Of a DNA stretch of 64,000 bases, positions 54,823 to 63,964 are shown piece by piece (position 1 is the stretch's first letter; each line of letters starts with the position of its first letter). The translations under genes were made by a program, and so were the position numbers. The stretch spans positions 275,400-339,399 of the forward strand of contig JAYQVH010000002.1 in the NCBI GenBank assembly GCA_038148375.1, in the 5' to 3' direction. This DNA comes from CAWUEX02 sp038148375. GTDB taxonomy: Bacteria; Pseudomonadota; Alphaproteobacteria; Rhodospirillales; Rhodospirillaceae. The notes below the pieces were generated by a model. It ran no database searches. It had not been told where the DNA came from and saw only the letters and a list, made by a program, of their open reading frames with translations.

Positions 54823-55593
54823 TCAGTCGTCCGTTAGTGCGATTACCGACAGTTGCCGGCCGTACTGGGACTCGCCGCGATGACAGCTCCGCCGGTAACT
54901 GAAAAAGCCGTGTTCGTCCGGATAGGTGTCGGCGGCGACGTGTTCGACGTTGTGAAGGCCGGCATCTCGGAGGCGGGCAATTACAAACGCGGCCATATCG
55001 AACATCCAATGGCCCTTTTTTTCCGCAGGGCGGAAAAATCCACCGAAGGACTTGTCGGCAACGACAAAGCGGTCGTGGAATTCCGGCCCGACTTCGTATG
55101 AAGCTGGACCGATGCAAGGTCCCACCGCGACGTAAATCGTTTCTAACTCGGCGCCTAGATTGATCATTGCAGTGATTGTATTTGCGAGGATGCCGCTGAA
55201 CGCACCCTTCCATCCGGCATGGGCGGCGCCGACCACGGCGTGCTCTTCATCGGCAAAAAGCACCGGCGTGCAATCCGCCGCAAGGACGCCAAGGCCGATG
55301 CCCGGCTGCCTCGTCACCATCGCGTCTGCGACCGGGGCGTTTTCGCGCGGCCAGGGAGCAGTAACAGTCACGACATCCGGTGTGTGTTCTTGGTGTACGG
55401 TCAAAAGGCGATCCGGGTCGACGCTGAGCGCGGCCGCGCAGATGGCTCTGTTGCGTGCGACCAGGTCCTGGACGTCACCTGATCCGTATCCGCAATTCAG
55501 GGACGCGTATACGCCCTTCGACACGCCGTTCTCACGCGTAAAAAAGGCGTGGCGCACCGATTCCATAGAACGAAGACTGTTTGCGGTCAGCAT
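54823..55593 (-). CDS. pgeF: peptidoglycan editing factor PgeF (laccase-domain protein)
   Basis: 256 residues. The laccase-domain (DUF152) pattern is complete: the first His in TVHQEHTPDV, ADCTPVLFAD with its Cys, and GAAHAGWKGAFSGI with the second His, the zinc/copper site of YfiH. It is thought to hydrolyse wrongly amidated peptidoglycan precursors or purine nucleosides. The start overlaps the midA stop by seven bases. Confidence 0.93.
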   Translation of the reverse strand: MLTANSLRSMESVRHAFFTRENGVSKGVYASLNCGYGSGDVQDLVARNRAICAAALSVDPDRLLTVHQEHTPDVVTVTAPWPRENAPVADAMVTRQPGIGLGVLAADCTPVLFADEEHAVVGAAHAGWKGAFSGILANTITAMINLGAELETIYVAVGPCIGPASYEVGPEFHDRFVVADKSFGGFFRPAEKKGHWMFDMAAFVIARLRDAGLHNVEHVAADTYPDEHGFFSYRRSCHRGESQYGRQLSVIALTDD

Positions 55594-56678
55594 GGATCGG
55601 CACCAGTCTCAAACCCCGCCAAAGTCACGACGTGCGGTGGCGCGAGGGCCACGACTTTAAACAGGGTTCCCATGTGCTCCGGCTCGATCAGCCGGCGTAC
55701 GCCACTTCGGATGGTCTCAATTTGATCGGTAGGTTTGCCCTCGCACAGTTGAGCTTCGCGCACAGTCGCACCGATGCGACGTAGCCAAACCCCTTGCTCT
55801 GCCGGGCCAATGACCCGTGCTCCTGCAGCGCGCGCGGCTTCGGCAACGGCAGCGAAATCCACATGTGCTGTGATGTCGGCTGCGCCCGGATCGGCGAGAA
55901 CAGCGGTGTAGGCGTGGTTCTTAACCGCCTGCAAGGTCTCGCCCACATCCGTGCGGACGTGACCGTAGTCGATCAGCAACGCAATGCCGGGTCTCTCCGC
56001 ACACAGAGCCCCCATCTCCCGCGTTACGGAGGTCACCGCCGCTGACTGTTCGAGGATGCTGCCGTCAGGGCAATCGTCGAAGGCGCCGTCTGCGATGGCG
56101 ACGGCCTGATCGGCGACGGCAAACGCGAACGTATCATCTTTGAAATCCACGAGCCGTTCGCGCCACTCGCCATCGCACTTGACGAATTGCTCGATGGGTA
56201 ACGCATCAAGGAACTCGTTTGCGACAATGATGCACGGACCTTCAGGCAGTTCAGAGAGGTTTTCGTGCCAGGTCACATCGAGCCCCTCAAGTGCGCGTTG
56301 CTGCTCCGTCCGCCGCGCCGCACTTCGTTCAATGAGCCGGATTTGTGCCGAGTGCGCAAACTTCGGCGCGATGTCGAATACCGTACGCATGATATCGGAC
56401 ATCAGCGTTCCGCGACCCGGCCCGCATTCAACCAGATTGAACAGCCTTGGCTGGTCGAGCTGCTGCCATGCGGTGACGCACCATAATCCGATCAATTCTC
56501 CGAAAATTTGAGAAACTTCCGGAGCGGTGACAAAGTCACCGGCTCGGCCGAATACATTGTCCCGTTCGTAATACGCTTCTGCCACCGCTTTCATATAATC
56601 GGCGACTGGGATGGGGCCGTCGTCCATTATTTTTTGAGCGAGGTTGCGCCCAATAGCGGAGAAGGGCGTCGCCGTCAT
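55587..56678 (-). CDS. MidA/NDUFAF7-like SAM-dependent methyltransferase
   Basis: 363 residues from ATG 56678, two bases after the lgt stop; a start at 56735 would overlap lgt. The class I SAM motif VECGPGRGTLMSDIMR is near 82-97, and YYERDNVFGRAGDFVTAPEVSQIFGEL is the signature of the NDUFAF7/MidA group. The mitochondrial relative methylates an Arg of complex I subunit NDUFS2. Its role in bacteria is inferred to be the same. Confidence 0.9.
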   Translation of the reverse strand: MTATPFSAIGRNLAQKIMDDGPIPVADYMKAVAEAYYERDNVFGRAGDFVTAPEVSQIFGELIGLWCVTAWQQLDQPRLFNLVECGPGRGTLMSDIMRTVFDIAPKFAHSAQIRLIERSAARRTEQQRALEGLDVTWHENLSELPEGPCIIVANEFLDALPIEQFVKCDGEWRERLVDFKDDTFAFAVADQAVAIADGAFDDCPDGSILEQSAAVTSVTREMGALCAERPGIALLIDYGHVRTDVGETLQAVKNHAYTAVLADPGAADITAHVDFAAVAEAARAAGARVIGPAEQGVWLRRIGATVREAQLCEGKPTDQIETIRSGVRRLIEPEHMGTLFKVVALAPPHVVTLAGFETGADPC

Positions 56679-56680
56679 CG

Positions 56681-57502
56681 CTAGCTCGTTGCGGACTTCA
56701 CCGGCTCTCTTTTCCAAGACCGGACTATGACCCAAACGCCGAACGCCAGGAGGGGAAGGGATAAAATCTGACCCATGGTGACGCCGCCGGCGATAAATCC
56801 AAGGTGGCGGTCTGGCTCACGGAAGAATTCGGCCGTGATGCGGGCTAGTGCGTAACCGGCGCAAAAGCATCCGGTGAGCACTCCGGGCCGGTGGCGAACC
56901 GCATCGCGACGCCACAATAGGAACATCACAATAAATAGGATTACCCCTTCCAAGGCCGCTTCGTAAAGCTGGCTGGGGTGCCGCGCCATCGGCCCGCCGT
57001 TCGGAAACATCACCGCCCACGGCACGTCGGGCGCAACGCGGCCGTAAAGTTCTCCATTGATAAAATTGGCGATACGGCCAAGTCCAAGCCCAATCGGAAC
57101 AGCGCAGCCGACGTTGTCGGACAGGTACCACTTCTCAATTTTGTACTTGCGCGCGAAAAGGATGATGGCCGCGATCACGCCAAGCAGCCCGCCGTGGAAT
57201 GCCATGCCGCCTTCCCAGGTCATCAAAATCTCTGCCGGATTGGCCAGGTAATAACCCGGTTTGTAAAACAGGACGTACCCAAGGCGGCCGCCTATGACGA
57301 TTCCCAGCAACGCCCAGACGAGAAAATCGTCGACTTGCGCCGGCGTCATGAGTGCGGGTGATCGCGTCACTAGGCGGCGCACATACCAAACCCCCCCGAA
57401 CAACCCTGCAATGTAGGCAAGGGCGTACCAGCGGATTGCGAAGGGGCCGATCTCAATAAGGATCGGGTCAATAGAGGGGAAGGGAAGGGCCAGAAAGGAC
57501 AT
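56681..57502 (-). CDS. lgt: prolipoprotein diacylglyceryl transferase
   Basis: 273 residues with seven membrane helices. The signature RIANFINGELYGR with the essential Arg, and the start IGPFAIRWYALAYIAG, and GGMAFHGGLLG with its His (the likely catalytic residue) are complete. It adds diacylglycerol to the Cys of lipoprotein precursors. It is followed leftward by midA, pgeF and a lipoprotein gene. Confidence 0.95.
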   Translation of the reverse strand: MSFLALPFPSIDPILIEIGPFAIRWYALAYIAGLFGGVWYVRRLVTRSPALMTPAQVDDFLVWALLGIVIGGRLGYVLFYKPGYYLANPAEILMTWEGGMAFHGGLLGVIAAIILFARKYKIEKWYLSDNVGCAVPIGLGLGRIANFINGELYGRVAPDVPWAVMFPNGGPMARHPSQLYEAALEGVILFIVMFLLWRRDAVRHRPGVLTGCFCAGYALARITAEFFREPDRHLGFIAGGVTMGQILSLPLLAFGVWVIVRSWKREPVKSATS

Positions 57503-57520
57503 GAAGCATTCTTCGCGGGG

Positions 57521-58501
57521 CTAAAGTGCGGCGTCCCGCATGTATTCCCGCACGGTCATTGAAACGCCGTCCTCCAATGAGGTGAACGCGTTGTTATACC
57601 CTGCTTCGCGCAATCCTGTCAGGTCGGCCTCGGTGAAATATTGATAATGTGCCCTCAGGCTTTGCGGCGTATCGCGCCAATCGACACGAAACGGCTGGCC
57701 GGCCGCTGCGTATACGGCCTTGGCGAGGTCAAGAAAGGTGCGTGCGTCGCCAGTCCCAACGTTAAACAGGCCGGAGATGTTCTGGTGGTCCAAAAGCCAA
57801 AGGATCACGGCGAGGCAGTCGCCGACGTATATGAAGTCGCGCGCCTGATTGCCGTCAGCGATTCCCTCCCTGTGGGACCTAAACAGCGAATACGGCTCGC
57901 CCCGGGCAGCAGTCGGGACCATCTGCGTGACAACGCTCGCCTGAGAGCCCTTGTGCCGCTCTCTGGGTCCATAAACATTGAAGAACCGAAGTCCGGCCCA
58001 CTGCGGCGGCCTCGGGTCGCCGTCCTCGATTGCCTGCGCAACGTAACGGTCGAAGGCCAGTTTACTCTCGCCATACAGATTCAACGGCTGCATCGCGTCC
58101 ATCGCCGATCCTGAAGTGTTACAGCGAAATCCGCTGCTGCCATCCCCGTAAACGGAGGCTGACGACGCGTATATGAACGGCGTGCCGTTCTTGCTGCAAA
58201 ACCGCCAGAGATTTTGGCTGAGGGTTACGTTAACTGCGAACACGGCTTCGCGGTCAGTCGCCGTCGTCGATGTTTCTGCGCCGAGATGAATAACCGCCGC
58301 AATATCCGCTATGTTGTCCGCCAATGCCTCAAACGTTCGATCTGGGTTTACCCAAGTCACGTCCGGACAATTTGCGACATTCGCTTTCTTATCTTCTGTC
58401 TCGCGGGTGTCGATGCCCATGACTACACCGGCACCCGCCTCGTGTAGTGCAGCAAGGAGATTCGAGCCAATAAATCCGGCTGCGCCTGTAACAACCAGCA
58501 T
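57521..58501 (-). CDS. hldD: ADP-glyceromanno-heptose 6-epimerase
   Basis: 326 residues. The extended SDR pattern has TGAAGFIGSNLLAAL at 5-19, and the catalytic pair Y and K (LYGESKLAFD). The specific HldD parts RFFNVYGPRERHKGSQASVV and YSLFRSHREGIADG are clear. It makes ADP-L-glycero-D-manno-heptose for lipopolysaccharide core. The gene is 18 bases upstream of lgt. Confidence 0.94.
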   Translation of the reverse strand: MLVVTGAAGFIGSNLLAALHEAGAGVVMGIDTRETEDKKANVANCPDVTWVNPDRTFEALADNIADIAAVIHLGAETSTTATDREAVFAVNVTLSQNLWRFCSKNGTPFIYASSASVYGDGSSGFRCNTSGSAMDAMQPLNLYGESKLAFDRYVAQAIEDGDPRPPQWAGLRFFNVYGPRERHKGSQASVVTQMVPTAARGEPYSLFRSHREGIADGNQARDFIYVGDCLAVILWLLDHQNISGLFNVGTGDARTFLDLAKAVYAAAGQPFRVDWRDTPQSLRAHYQYFTEADLTGLREAGYNNAFTSLEDGVSMTVREYMRDAAL

Positions 58502-58639
58502 GTGTAATCCTATACAGAGGACGGGCGACGTCCATGCTTACAAGCCCTGCGCCATGATTGCCAGTATCGGCCGGCGCGGGCTTGCACTTCTTCGCACTAC
58601 AGCCAATATAGATGGTGTCCGCTGAAAGAGAGGCCGCCC

Positions 58640-58978
58640 ATGCAAAGCCAGAACAGAATTTTCGACGACATCGCGAAAGTCGCCGGTGGTGCCCTTGGGG
58701 CCCTGGGCAATCTCAAGCAAGAAATCGAAGCTATGGTGCGTCAACGCGTCGAACGGTTTATGGCGGAACATGATCTGGTGACCCGCGAAGAGTTTGAGGC
58801 GGTGAAGGCAATGGCTGCTGAAGCACGTGCGGAACAGGAGCGTCTGAAAGGGCAGATAGAAGCTCTGCAGAAAACGGCAGCGAAGCCGAGCAAGCCGTCG
58901 CCGGACCAAAAATCATCTTCCACCAAAGCCTCTCGCCAGCGCGCCACAAAGACGTCTGCGCGTTCCGTAAAGCGTTGA
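58640..58978 (+). CDS. ubiK: UbiK-family accessory factor (BMFP domain)
   Basis: 112 residues. The first part, NRIFDDIAKVAGGALGALGNLKQEIEAMVRQRVERF, with LVTREEFEAVKAMAAEARAEQERLKGQ, is the UbiK/YqiC amphipathic and coiled-coil pattern that helps ubiquinone synthesis enzymes. The C-terminal 35 residues are a Lys/Ser/Arg-rich tail, longer than in E. coli UbiK (about 95-100 residues). Divergent from hldD. Confidence 0.8.
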   Translation: MQSQNRIFDDIAKVAGGALGALGNLKQEIEAMVRQRVERFMAEHDLVTREEFEAVKAMAAEARAEQERLKGQIEALQKTAAKPSKPSPDQKSSSTKASRQRATKTSARSVKR

Positions 58979-59178
58979 TCTGACTCACTCTTCTCAAGTT
59001 GTCCACAACCCGAGTCGAGCGGCTGTTTCGGTGATACATTTGTGAGACTCCGCGACTCGGCAGAATCTCTATCTTTTGGTGTTGCCGCCTCCAGAAACCT
59101 ACTATATCTTGATTCTCGGGCTACTACTTGAGGGGCCCGAACGAGCCAGACGGGCCCGGGGCAAATGAGGGGATTTCC
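58979..59178. other. 200-base gap with an inverted repeat between ubiK and ybjN-like genes
   Basis: CCGAGTCG (59010-59017) pairs with CGACTCGG (59053-59060) around a 35-base loop, which may be a terminator for ubiK without a T-run. A DnaA-box-like TTGTCCACA lies near 58999-59007 once only, so no origin is called. Nothing else is evident. Confidence 0.35.
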
Positions 59179-59679
59179 ATGCGCACCACCTCCGTCAGTC
59201 AGCCGACATCTTCGGTCAATCCGCTGGACCGGATCGAAGAAGTCATCTCCATCAAAGACTGGGTATTCGACCGTCGCAATGACGAGGAAATGGCCGTCGA
59301 AGCGCCGGGAACATGGTGCGACTTCGGTCTCTTCTTCGCATGGTCAGAAGAATTGGACGCGCTGCACTTCTCCTGTGCCTTGGATATGCGTGTCCAGCCG
59401 AAGGTGTTGAACAACATCTATGAGTTGATCGCCAAGCTCAATGAGCGTCTGTGGATTGGGCACTTCGCGATCTGGATCGACGAGGGTATCCCGATGTTCC
59501 GTCACACCATTCATTGCCATGGCGGGCGCATCGATGCGGGGCACATTGACGAGCTTGTTGATCTCGCCCGCGGCGAGTGCGAGCGGTATTACCCGGCGTT
59601 CCAATTCGTGATTTGGGGTGGGCGCACGCCGGACGACGCCATCGCCTGCGCTTTGCTTGATACCGTCGGCGAAGCCTAA
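59179..59679 (+). CDS. YbjN-domain protein
   Basis: 166 residues from ATG 59179, with GAGGGG upstream; an in-frame start at 59128 is less likely. The YbjN fold is seen in LDRIEEVISIKDWVFDRRNDEEM, the WCDFGLFFAWSEELDALHFSCALDM block and LNERLWIGHFAIWIDEGIPMFRH (key parts LWIGHF and IPMFRH). The family is related to type-III secretion chaperones by fold and has a poorly known role. It is upstream of proC, with a terminator between. Confidence 0.82.
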   Translation: MRTTSVSQPTSSVNPLDRIEEVISIKDWVFDRRNDEEMAVEAPGTWCDFGLFFAWSEELDALHFSCALDMRVQPKVLNNIYELIAKLNERLWIGHFAIWIDEGIPMFRHTIHCHGGRIDAGHIDELVDLARGECERYYPAFQFVIWGGRTPDDAIACALLDTVGEA

Positions 59680-59708
59680 ACCTCTCGATTACAGGTTTTT
59701 CAACTAAT

Positions 59709-59733
59709 GAGGCGGCTGCGAGGCCGCCTCTTT
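59709..59733 (+). terminator. rho-independent terminator between ybjN-like gene and proC
   Basis: GAGGCGGC (59709-59716) pairs with GCCGCCTC (59723-59730) around six bases, followed by TTT. proC starts only 17 bases after the stem, so the signal may be partial. Confidence 0.75.
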
Positions 59734-59749
59734 ATGTTACTGTAACCCC

Positions 59750-60571
59750 ATGATCGAAGGCACAATCCTGTTGGTCGGGTGTGGAAACATGGGTGGCGCC
59801 ATGCTGAAAGGCTGGTTTGCCCACGGCCTCAATCCGGTCGATGTCATGGTCGTTGAGCCTGCCGGACGTGACAGCGTGGCGGCCGCTCAAGAACACCATG
59901 CGTTGTGTGTTCTCGGTGAGGCCAAGGAACTGCCCAGCGACTTCACGCCCGATGTCATTGTGTTCGCGGTCAAACCCCAGGTCTCGGCGGCGGTGATTCC
60001 CGCCTATGCAAGATTCGCGGATTCTGGCACCGTTTTTCTGTCGGTGATTGCCGGCCTAAAGATCGAAAAACTCCAGTCTTATCTCGGCAAAGATGTAGCT
60101 GTGGTTCGCGCCATGCCCAACACCCCCGCGGCTGTTGGCCAGGCGATCAGTGTGCTGTGTGCGAGTGACGCTGCGGGCCCGTCACATAAGCGGGTCAGCA
60201 AGGTGCTGATGGGGGCGGTCGGCGAGACGGCTTGGATCGAGGATGAACGCGAGATGGATGCGGTTACCGCTGTATCCGGGAGCGGACCCGCCTATGTCTT
60301 CCTCCTGGCCGAGGCGTTGGCAGAAGCGGGTGTGGAGGCGGGCCTTGACCCGAAGCTCGCCGATCATTTGGCCCGTTCGACCATCGCCGGTGCGGGCGCG
60401 CTGATGAAGGCTGATCAAACGCCGGCCGCGACGCTGCGGGAAAACGTCACCAGTCCAGGTGGAACAACGGCGGCTGCGCTGGAAATCCTTATGGGGGCCG
60501 ACGGCGTAAAAGCATTGGTAGGACGTGCCGTCGAAGCGGCCGCGAAGCGCTCTCGCGACTTGGCGGATTAA
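59750..60571 (+). CDS. proC: pyrroline-5-carboxylate reductase
   Basis: 273 residues. The NAD(P) motif LLVGCGNMGGAMLKGW is at 6-21, VRAMPNTPAAVGQ near 124, and the signature AVSGSGPAYVFLLAEALAEAGVEAGL near 172 and ENVTSPGGTTAAALE are complete. It makes proline from pyrroline-5-carboxylate. The gene follows a YbjN-like gene, a common alphaproteobacterial order. Confidence 0.96.
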   Translation: MIEGTILLVGCGNMGGAMLKGWFAHGLNPVDVMVVEPAGRDSVAAAQEHHALCVLGEAKELPSDFTPDVIVFAVKPQVSAAVIPAYARFADSGTVFLSVIAGLKIEKLQSYLGKDVAVVRAMPNTPAAVGQAISVLCASDAAGPSHKRVSKVLMGAVGETAWIEDEREMDAVTAVSGSGPAYVFLLAEALAEAGVEAGLDPKLADHLARSTIAGAGALMKADQTPAATLRENVTSPGGTTAAALEILMGADGVKALVGRAVEAAAKRSRDLAD

Positions 60572-60627
60572 CGGAATTCAACCGCGCTTTGCGCGCACGC
60601 CCGTGAAAAAAGCACGCGAGGACTCAC

Positions 60628-61287
60628 ATGGCAGACAACAAAGCCGCCAAATCACGGAAGTCCGCGAAGTCCGGCCGCCCAATTTCCGAGCGTGTTGCTG
60701 AAGCAGCGCTCGCGATCGCGTCTGAGAAAGGGTGGCGCGCCGTCTCACCGCAGACGATCGCGAATAAGATTTCTGAGCCGTTGGGCACGATCTTGCAGGC
60801 ATATCCAAATCAGGGACGTATTGCCGCAGCCATTTTCAAGCAAGTCGATGCTCACATCCTGGCCCAGGTGAAGAGCGTCGATGCAGACGAGTCGCCCCGA
60901 GATCGCTTGTTCGAAGTCATGATGATGCGCTTCGATGCCCTGCAGGCGCACCGTTCCGGGTACGACGCGATTCTTCGGTCTTATCGGCGTGATCCGTTAT
61001 CAGCGGTATGCCGCGTGCCGGGACTTCTTCGCTCGATGATGCTCATGCTGGGTGCGGCCGGAATTGCCAGCGACGGCCCGCTGGGAGTCGCTAGAGCGCA
61101 TGCGTTGGCCGCCGCGTATGTGGCTGTCTTAAGAACCTGGATGAAAGACAACAGCGCAGACATGGCGCCGACAATGTCTGCGTTGGACAAAGCACTTTCG
61201 CGTCTTGAGTCATTGCAGTCAGCGGTTGATGCCCGGTACCGTCGAAGACGGCAGCGCAAGGGCGACCAGGCAGCTCCGAAAACTTAA
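60628..61287 (+). CDS. TetR-family regulator-like protein
   Basis: 219 residues. The N-terminal part is Lys/Ser-rich (basic, 1-20), followed by a TetR-type helix-turn-helix: RVAEAALAIASEKGWRAVSPQTIANKI and LGTILQAYPNQGRIAAAIF. The remaining 150 residues are helical with no clear ligand family. The pattern is also shared by COQ9-like proteins, so a different role is possible. The stop overlaps the opposite-strand kinase stop as TTAA (61284-61287). Confidence 0.75.
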   Translation: MADNKAAKSRKSAKSGRPISERVAEAALAIASEKGWRAVSPQTIANKISEPLGTILQAYPNQGRIAAAIFKQVDAHILAQVKSVDADESPRDRLFEVMMMRFDALQAHRSGYDAILRSYRRDPLSAVCRVPGLLRSMMLMLGAAGIASDGPLGVARAHALAAAYVAVLRTWMKDNSADMAPTMSALDKALSRLESLQSAVDARYRRRRQRKGDQAAPKT

Positions 61288-62666
61288 ACCGGCAAGCGAA
61301 CGATTGCGCGTAACCCGCCCTTTGGGCTCTCACGCAATACCACATCGCCGCCCAACGAGCGGGCAAAGTCTCGCGCGATGGTAAGGCCAAGTCCAACTCC
61401 GCCGGTTTCCGGGTTCCGTGAGCCATCGACGCGGTAAAATGCCTTGAAGACATTCTCCCGTTGTTCGGCCGAGATGCCCGGTCCGTCATCGTCGATCATG
61501 ATTTCAATATGAGTATCAGACCGGTGAGCCGAGAGGTCGACCGTTGTGCCGTACCGTTGCGCGTTGCTGATCAAATTAGACAGGCACCGTTGCAGGGCAA
61601 TGGGTTTGACGGTGAACGGGCCGGAAACATTGTCGAGGTGAAGACCAATATCGTGCCCATCCCGGCTAAATCGTTTTTCGATATCGGATAGAAATTGGGC
61701 GATATCGATCTCCTGGGGATTTTCCTCGCCTTCTCCCCGCGCAAACGCCAGATATCCATCTAACATGCGCTGCATGTCATCGATATCGTCTTTCAGGGCG
61801 TTGATGTCTTCGTCCGGTACGCCATCCAGCATCTCGACCTGAAGGCGCAACCGCGTGAGCGGAGTGCGCAAATCGTGTGACACTCCGGCAAGCATGTCTG
61901 TCCGCTGGTCGATCTGCCTTTGAATCCTGTTACGCATCACTGTGAAGGCACGTGCTGCTTGGCGGACTTCCATAGCGCCTTCCGGCTTGAAATTAGGGAC
62001 GTCACGGCCCTTGCCGAAACTGTCAGCCGCACGGGCCAGGCGCCGAACCGCACGCACTTGAACATTCAAAAACAGAGCCGCCACGCCAAACAAGAGCAGC
62101 GATGACCCAACCATCCAGATCACAAATACATAGGTCGTCGAGCTAAACAGGCGCTTGCGCGGTGCAATGACATGGAGCACGCCTGTGGGTAACTGCATAT
62201 GTATTTCGATGTCACCGTCGCTGCCTTCGAAATCAATCGTGAACGGCCGCTTCATTTCGCGCCACAGTTCGCGCGTTAGTACGTCGGGATAAGGGCCTTC
62301 ACCGGTAATCACGCGGTCCGGCGGTAAGGCGGCGTCTTCCTCGAACGTAATATCGAGCAACATTGTCTGCCGCGCGACAGTTTGAATCCAAACGAACTCT
62401 TCTGCGCTCGGATGATCGCGCAGGTAAACGCGGATATGGGATATGTCTCCAGCAAGGCCCTGGGCCAGGCGGCGTGACAGCGTTTCCCAGTGATTGTCGT
62501 AAAAGATGAAGGTCGAAATGACTTGGACCAGGATGAGTGGCACGACAATGATCAGGGCTGACCGGCCCATAAGGGTCGCCGGCAGCCACTTTGTGACATT
62601 CAGCCACCCTGACGCGCTGTCCCGCTTATCTTGTAAGGAGGCGTTTGACAGTGAGTCGTCAGTCAT
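61284..62666 (-). CDS. two-component sensor histidine kinase (EnvZ-like)
   Basis: 460 residues from ATG 62666, 17 bases after the response regulator stop; the open frame upstream only shadows that gene. Helix 1 is at about 31-54, a periplasmic domain at 55-177, helix 2 at 178-200, a HAMP region at about 201-250. The phospho-accepting His is H264 (AGVSHDLRTPL). The ATPase boxes include LISNAQRYG (N-box), DDGPGIS (G1) and GGVGLGLTIARDFA (G2). It probably signals to the PetR-like regulator next to it. The signal is unknown. Confidence 0.93.
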   Translation of the reverse strand: MTDDSLSNASLQDKRDSASGWLNVTKWLPATLMGRSALIIVVPLILVQVISTFIFYDNHWETLSRRLAQGLAGDISHIRVYLRDHPSAEEFVWIQTVARQTMLLDITFEEDAALPPDRVITGEGPYPDVLTRELWREMKRPFTIDFEGSDGDIEIHMQLPTGVLHVIAPRKRLFSSTTYVFVIWMVGSSLLLFGVAALFLNVQVRAVRRLARAADSFGKGRDVPNFKPEGAMEVRQAARAFTVMRNRIQRQIDQRTDMLAGVSHDLRTPLTRLRLQVEMLDGVPDEDINALKDDIDDMQRMLDGYLAFARGEGEENPQEIDIAQFLSDIEKRFSRDGHDIGLHLDNVSGPFTVKPIALQRCLSNLISNAQRYGTTVDLSAHRSDTHIEIMIDDDGPGISAEQRENVFKAFYRVDGSRNPETGGVGLGLTIARDFARSLGGDVVLRESPKGGLRAIVRLPV

Positions 62667-62683
62667 GCGCGCGCCCGATCCGC

Positions 62684-63391
62684 TCAATCCGTTCGCAAAA
62701 GATAACCGGTACCTCGCACGGTTTGGAGATACCTTGGCTGCCGAGGGTCGGTCTCTATCTTCCTGCGCAAACGGGTTACTTGGACGTCGATGGTTCGCGG
62801 GTTGTTCGTTCCCGTACCGACCTGACACAGTTCATCCCGCTCAACAGGTTCGTTGGCATTTTGAACGAGAACGCGAAGCAGGTCGGCTTCCGCGGCTGTT
62901 AAATGAACGGACGCACCGTCACGTGTTAGCACGTTGCGAGCTAGATCGTACTTGCATTCGCCGAATTGAAGTTCATTGGCGCGGTCATCGTCGGGCGGCG
63001 GCACGCGCCGTAATATCGCATTGATTCGCAGCAACAGTTCACGGGGTTCGAACGGTTTGCCCATATAGTCATCAACGCCATGCTCAAGTCCGCGGATACG
63101 GTCTTTGGCGTCATCCATCGCCGTCAGCATAAGAATAGGCACGCCGCTTGATTCTTTAAGGTACTGAGCCAGACTCATTCCATCCTCGCCCGGCATCATA
63201 ACGTCCAGTACCAGCAGATCGAACTGCAACGAAGTCAGCACCTGACGCGCGTCTGAAGCAGAGGCCGAAGCCGTCACCATGAAGCCCTGGTCTTTGAGGT
63301 ATTTCGAAATCAGCCTGCGCAGCCGCGTGTCGTCATCGACAACCAAAATGTGGGCAGGGCATGTTTCGGCGCTTGGCGTGTCTTCGGCCAT
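62684..63391 (-). CDS. OmpR-family response regulator (PetR-like)
   Basis: 235 residues. The receiver domain at about 14-128 has VVDDDTRLRR, the phospho-acceptor D63 (LLVLDVMMPGEDG) and K near 110 (MGKPFEPREL). The winged-helix DNA-binding domain at about 140-235 ends IDVQVTRLRRKIE, then PRYLQTVRGTGYLL. It lies between a MarR gene (11 bases away) and a kinase gene (17 bases away). In Rhodobacter capsulatus petP (MarR) and petR (OmpR) lie together and affect bc1 synthesis, and the order here is the same, with petABC 14 kb away. Confidence 0.93.
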   Translation of the reverse strand: MAEDTPSAETCPAHILVVDDDTRLRRLISKYLKDQGFMVTASASASDARQVLTSLQFDLLVLDVMMPGEDGMSLAQYLKESSGVPILMLTAMDDAKDRIRGLEHGVDDYMGKPFEPRELLLRINAILRRVPPPDDDRANELQFGECKYDLARNVLTRDGASVHLTAAEADLLRVLVQNANEPVERDELCQVGTGTNNPRTIDVQVTRLRRKIETDPRQPRYLQTVRGTGYLLRTD

Positions 63392-63402
63392 TGAATCTTC
63401 CG

Positions 63403-63891
63403 CTACGACTTGTCGTCGTTAAATCGTTGACGGGCGGAATTTTCCATGATCCCGAGCATCACCTTACGAAAACCCTCCACCGCTTCGGCTCCGGCGTGCT
63501 TATACGCTGCGGCGATCCGCGCTCTTTGTTCGCTTGTAAGCAGGCGTTCAAGCTCGCGCCCCTTGTCCGTCAGCGTTAGCAGACGCTGGCGGCGGTCTGT
63601 TTTGCCGGGTTGTTGGTCTATGTAGCCATCGTCCACCAATTGCCTTAACACCCGAGACAGGCTTTGCTTGGTAATACCTAATATGTCGAGCAGATCGCCG
63701 ACACTTATGCCGGGATACTGGCCAACAAAATAGATTACCCGATGGTGGGCACGGCCGAATTTCTGTTTCGCCAGTATCGAATCGGCTTCAGCCGTAAAGT
63801 CGCGATAGGCAAAAAACAGCAGTTCGATGCCCTGGCGAAGATCTTCGTCGCGCAGAAAGAGCAGATTGGTGCCAGGCTTAGATTCAACCAT
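63403..63891 (-). CDS. MarR-family regulator (PetP-like)
   Basis: 162 residues. The winged helix is typical: RVIYFVGQYPGISVGDLLDILGITKQSLSRVLRQLVDDGYIDQQPGKTDRRQRLLTLTDKG (key parts ISVGDLLDILGITKQSLSRVL and DRRQRLLTLT). MarR proteins bind palindromes as dimers; a perfect 13-base inverted repeat lies 41 bases upstream (63932-63964). It opens the leftward MarR - OmpR - kinase operon, the order of petP-petR. Confidence 0.9.
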   Translation of the reverse strand: MVESKPGTNLLFLRDEDLRQGIELLFFAYRDFTAEADSILAKQKFGRAHHRVIYFVGQYPGISVGDLLDILGITKQSLSRVLRQLVDDGYIDQQPGKTDRRQRLLTLTDKGRELERLLTSEQRARIAAAYKHAGAEAVEGFRKVMLGIMENSARQRFNDDKS

Positions 63892-63931
63892 AGTCGATGG
63901 TTATATCGCTTTCGGGCGCAGGTCCGCAGAC

Positions 63932-63964
63932 GCAATATATGTCAGTAATGTTGACATATATTGC
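63932..63964. promoter_or_regulatory. perfect 13-bp inverted repeat, likely MarR operator and divergent promoter
   Basis: GCAATATATGTCA and TGACATATATTGC are perfect inverse complements, seven bases apart. TTGACA (63951-63956) inside it could serve as a -35 for a rightward promoter with a weak -10 (TATCCG at 63974-63979, 17 bases on); that gene would begin beyond the window. The symmetry fits a MarR dimer site. Confidence 0.72.

Noticed and set aside
58999..59007. DnaA-box-like TTGTCCACA near ubiK
   Set aside because: Single copy with one mismatch, no dnaA, dnaN or AT-rich unwinding region; not an origin.
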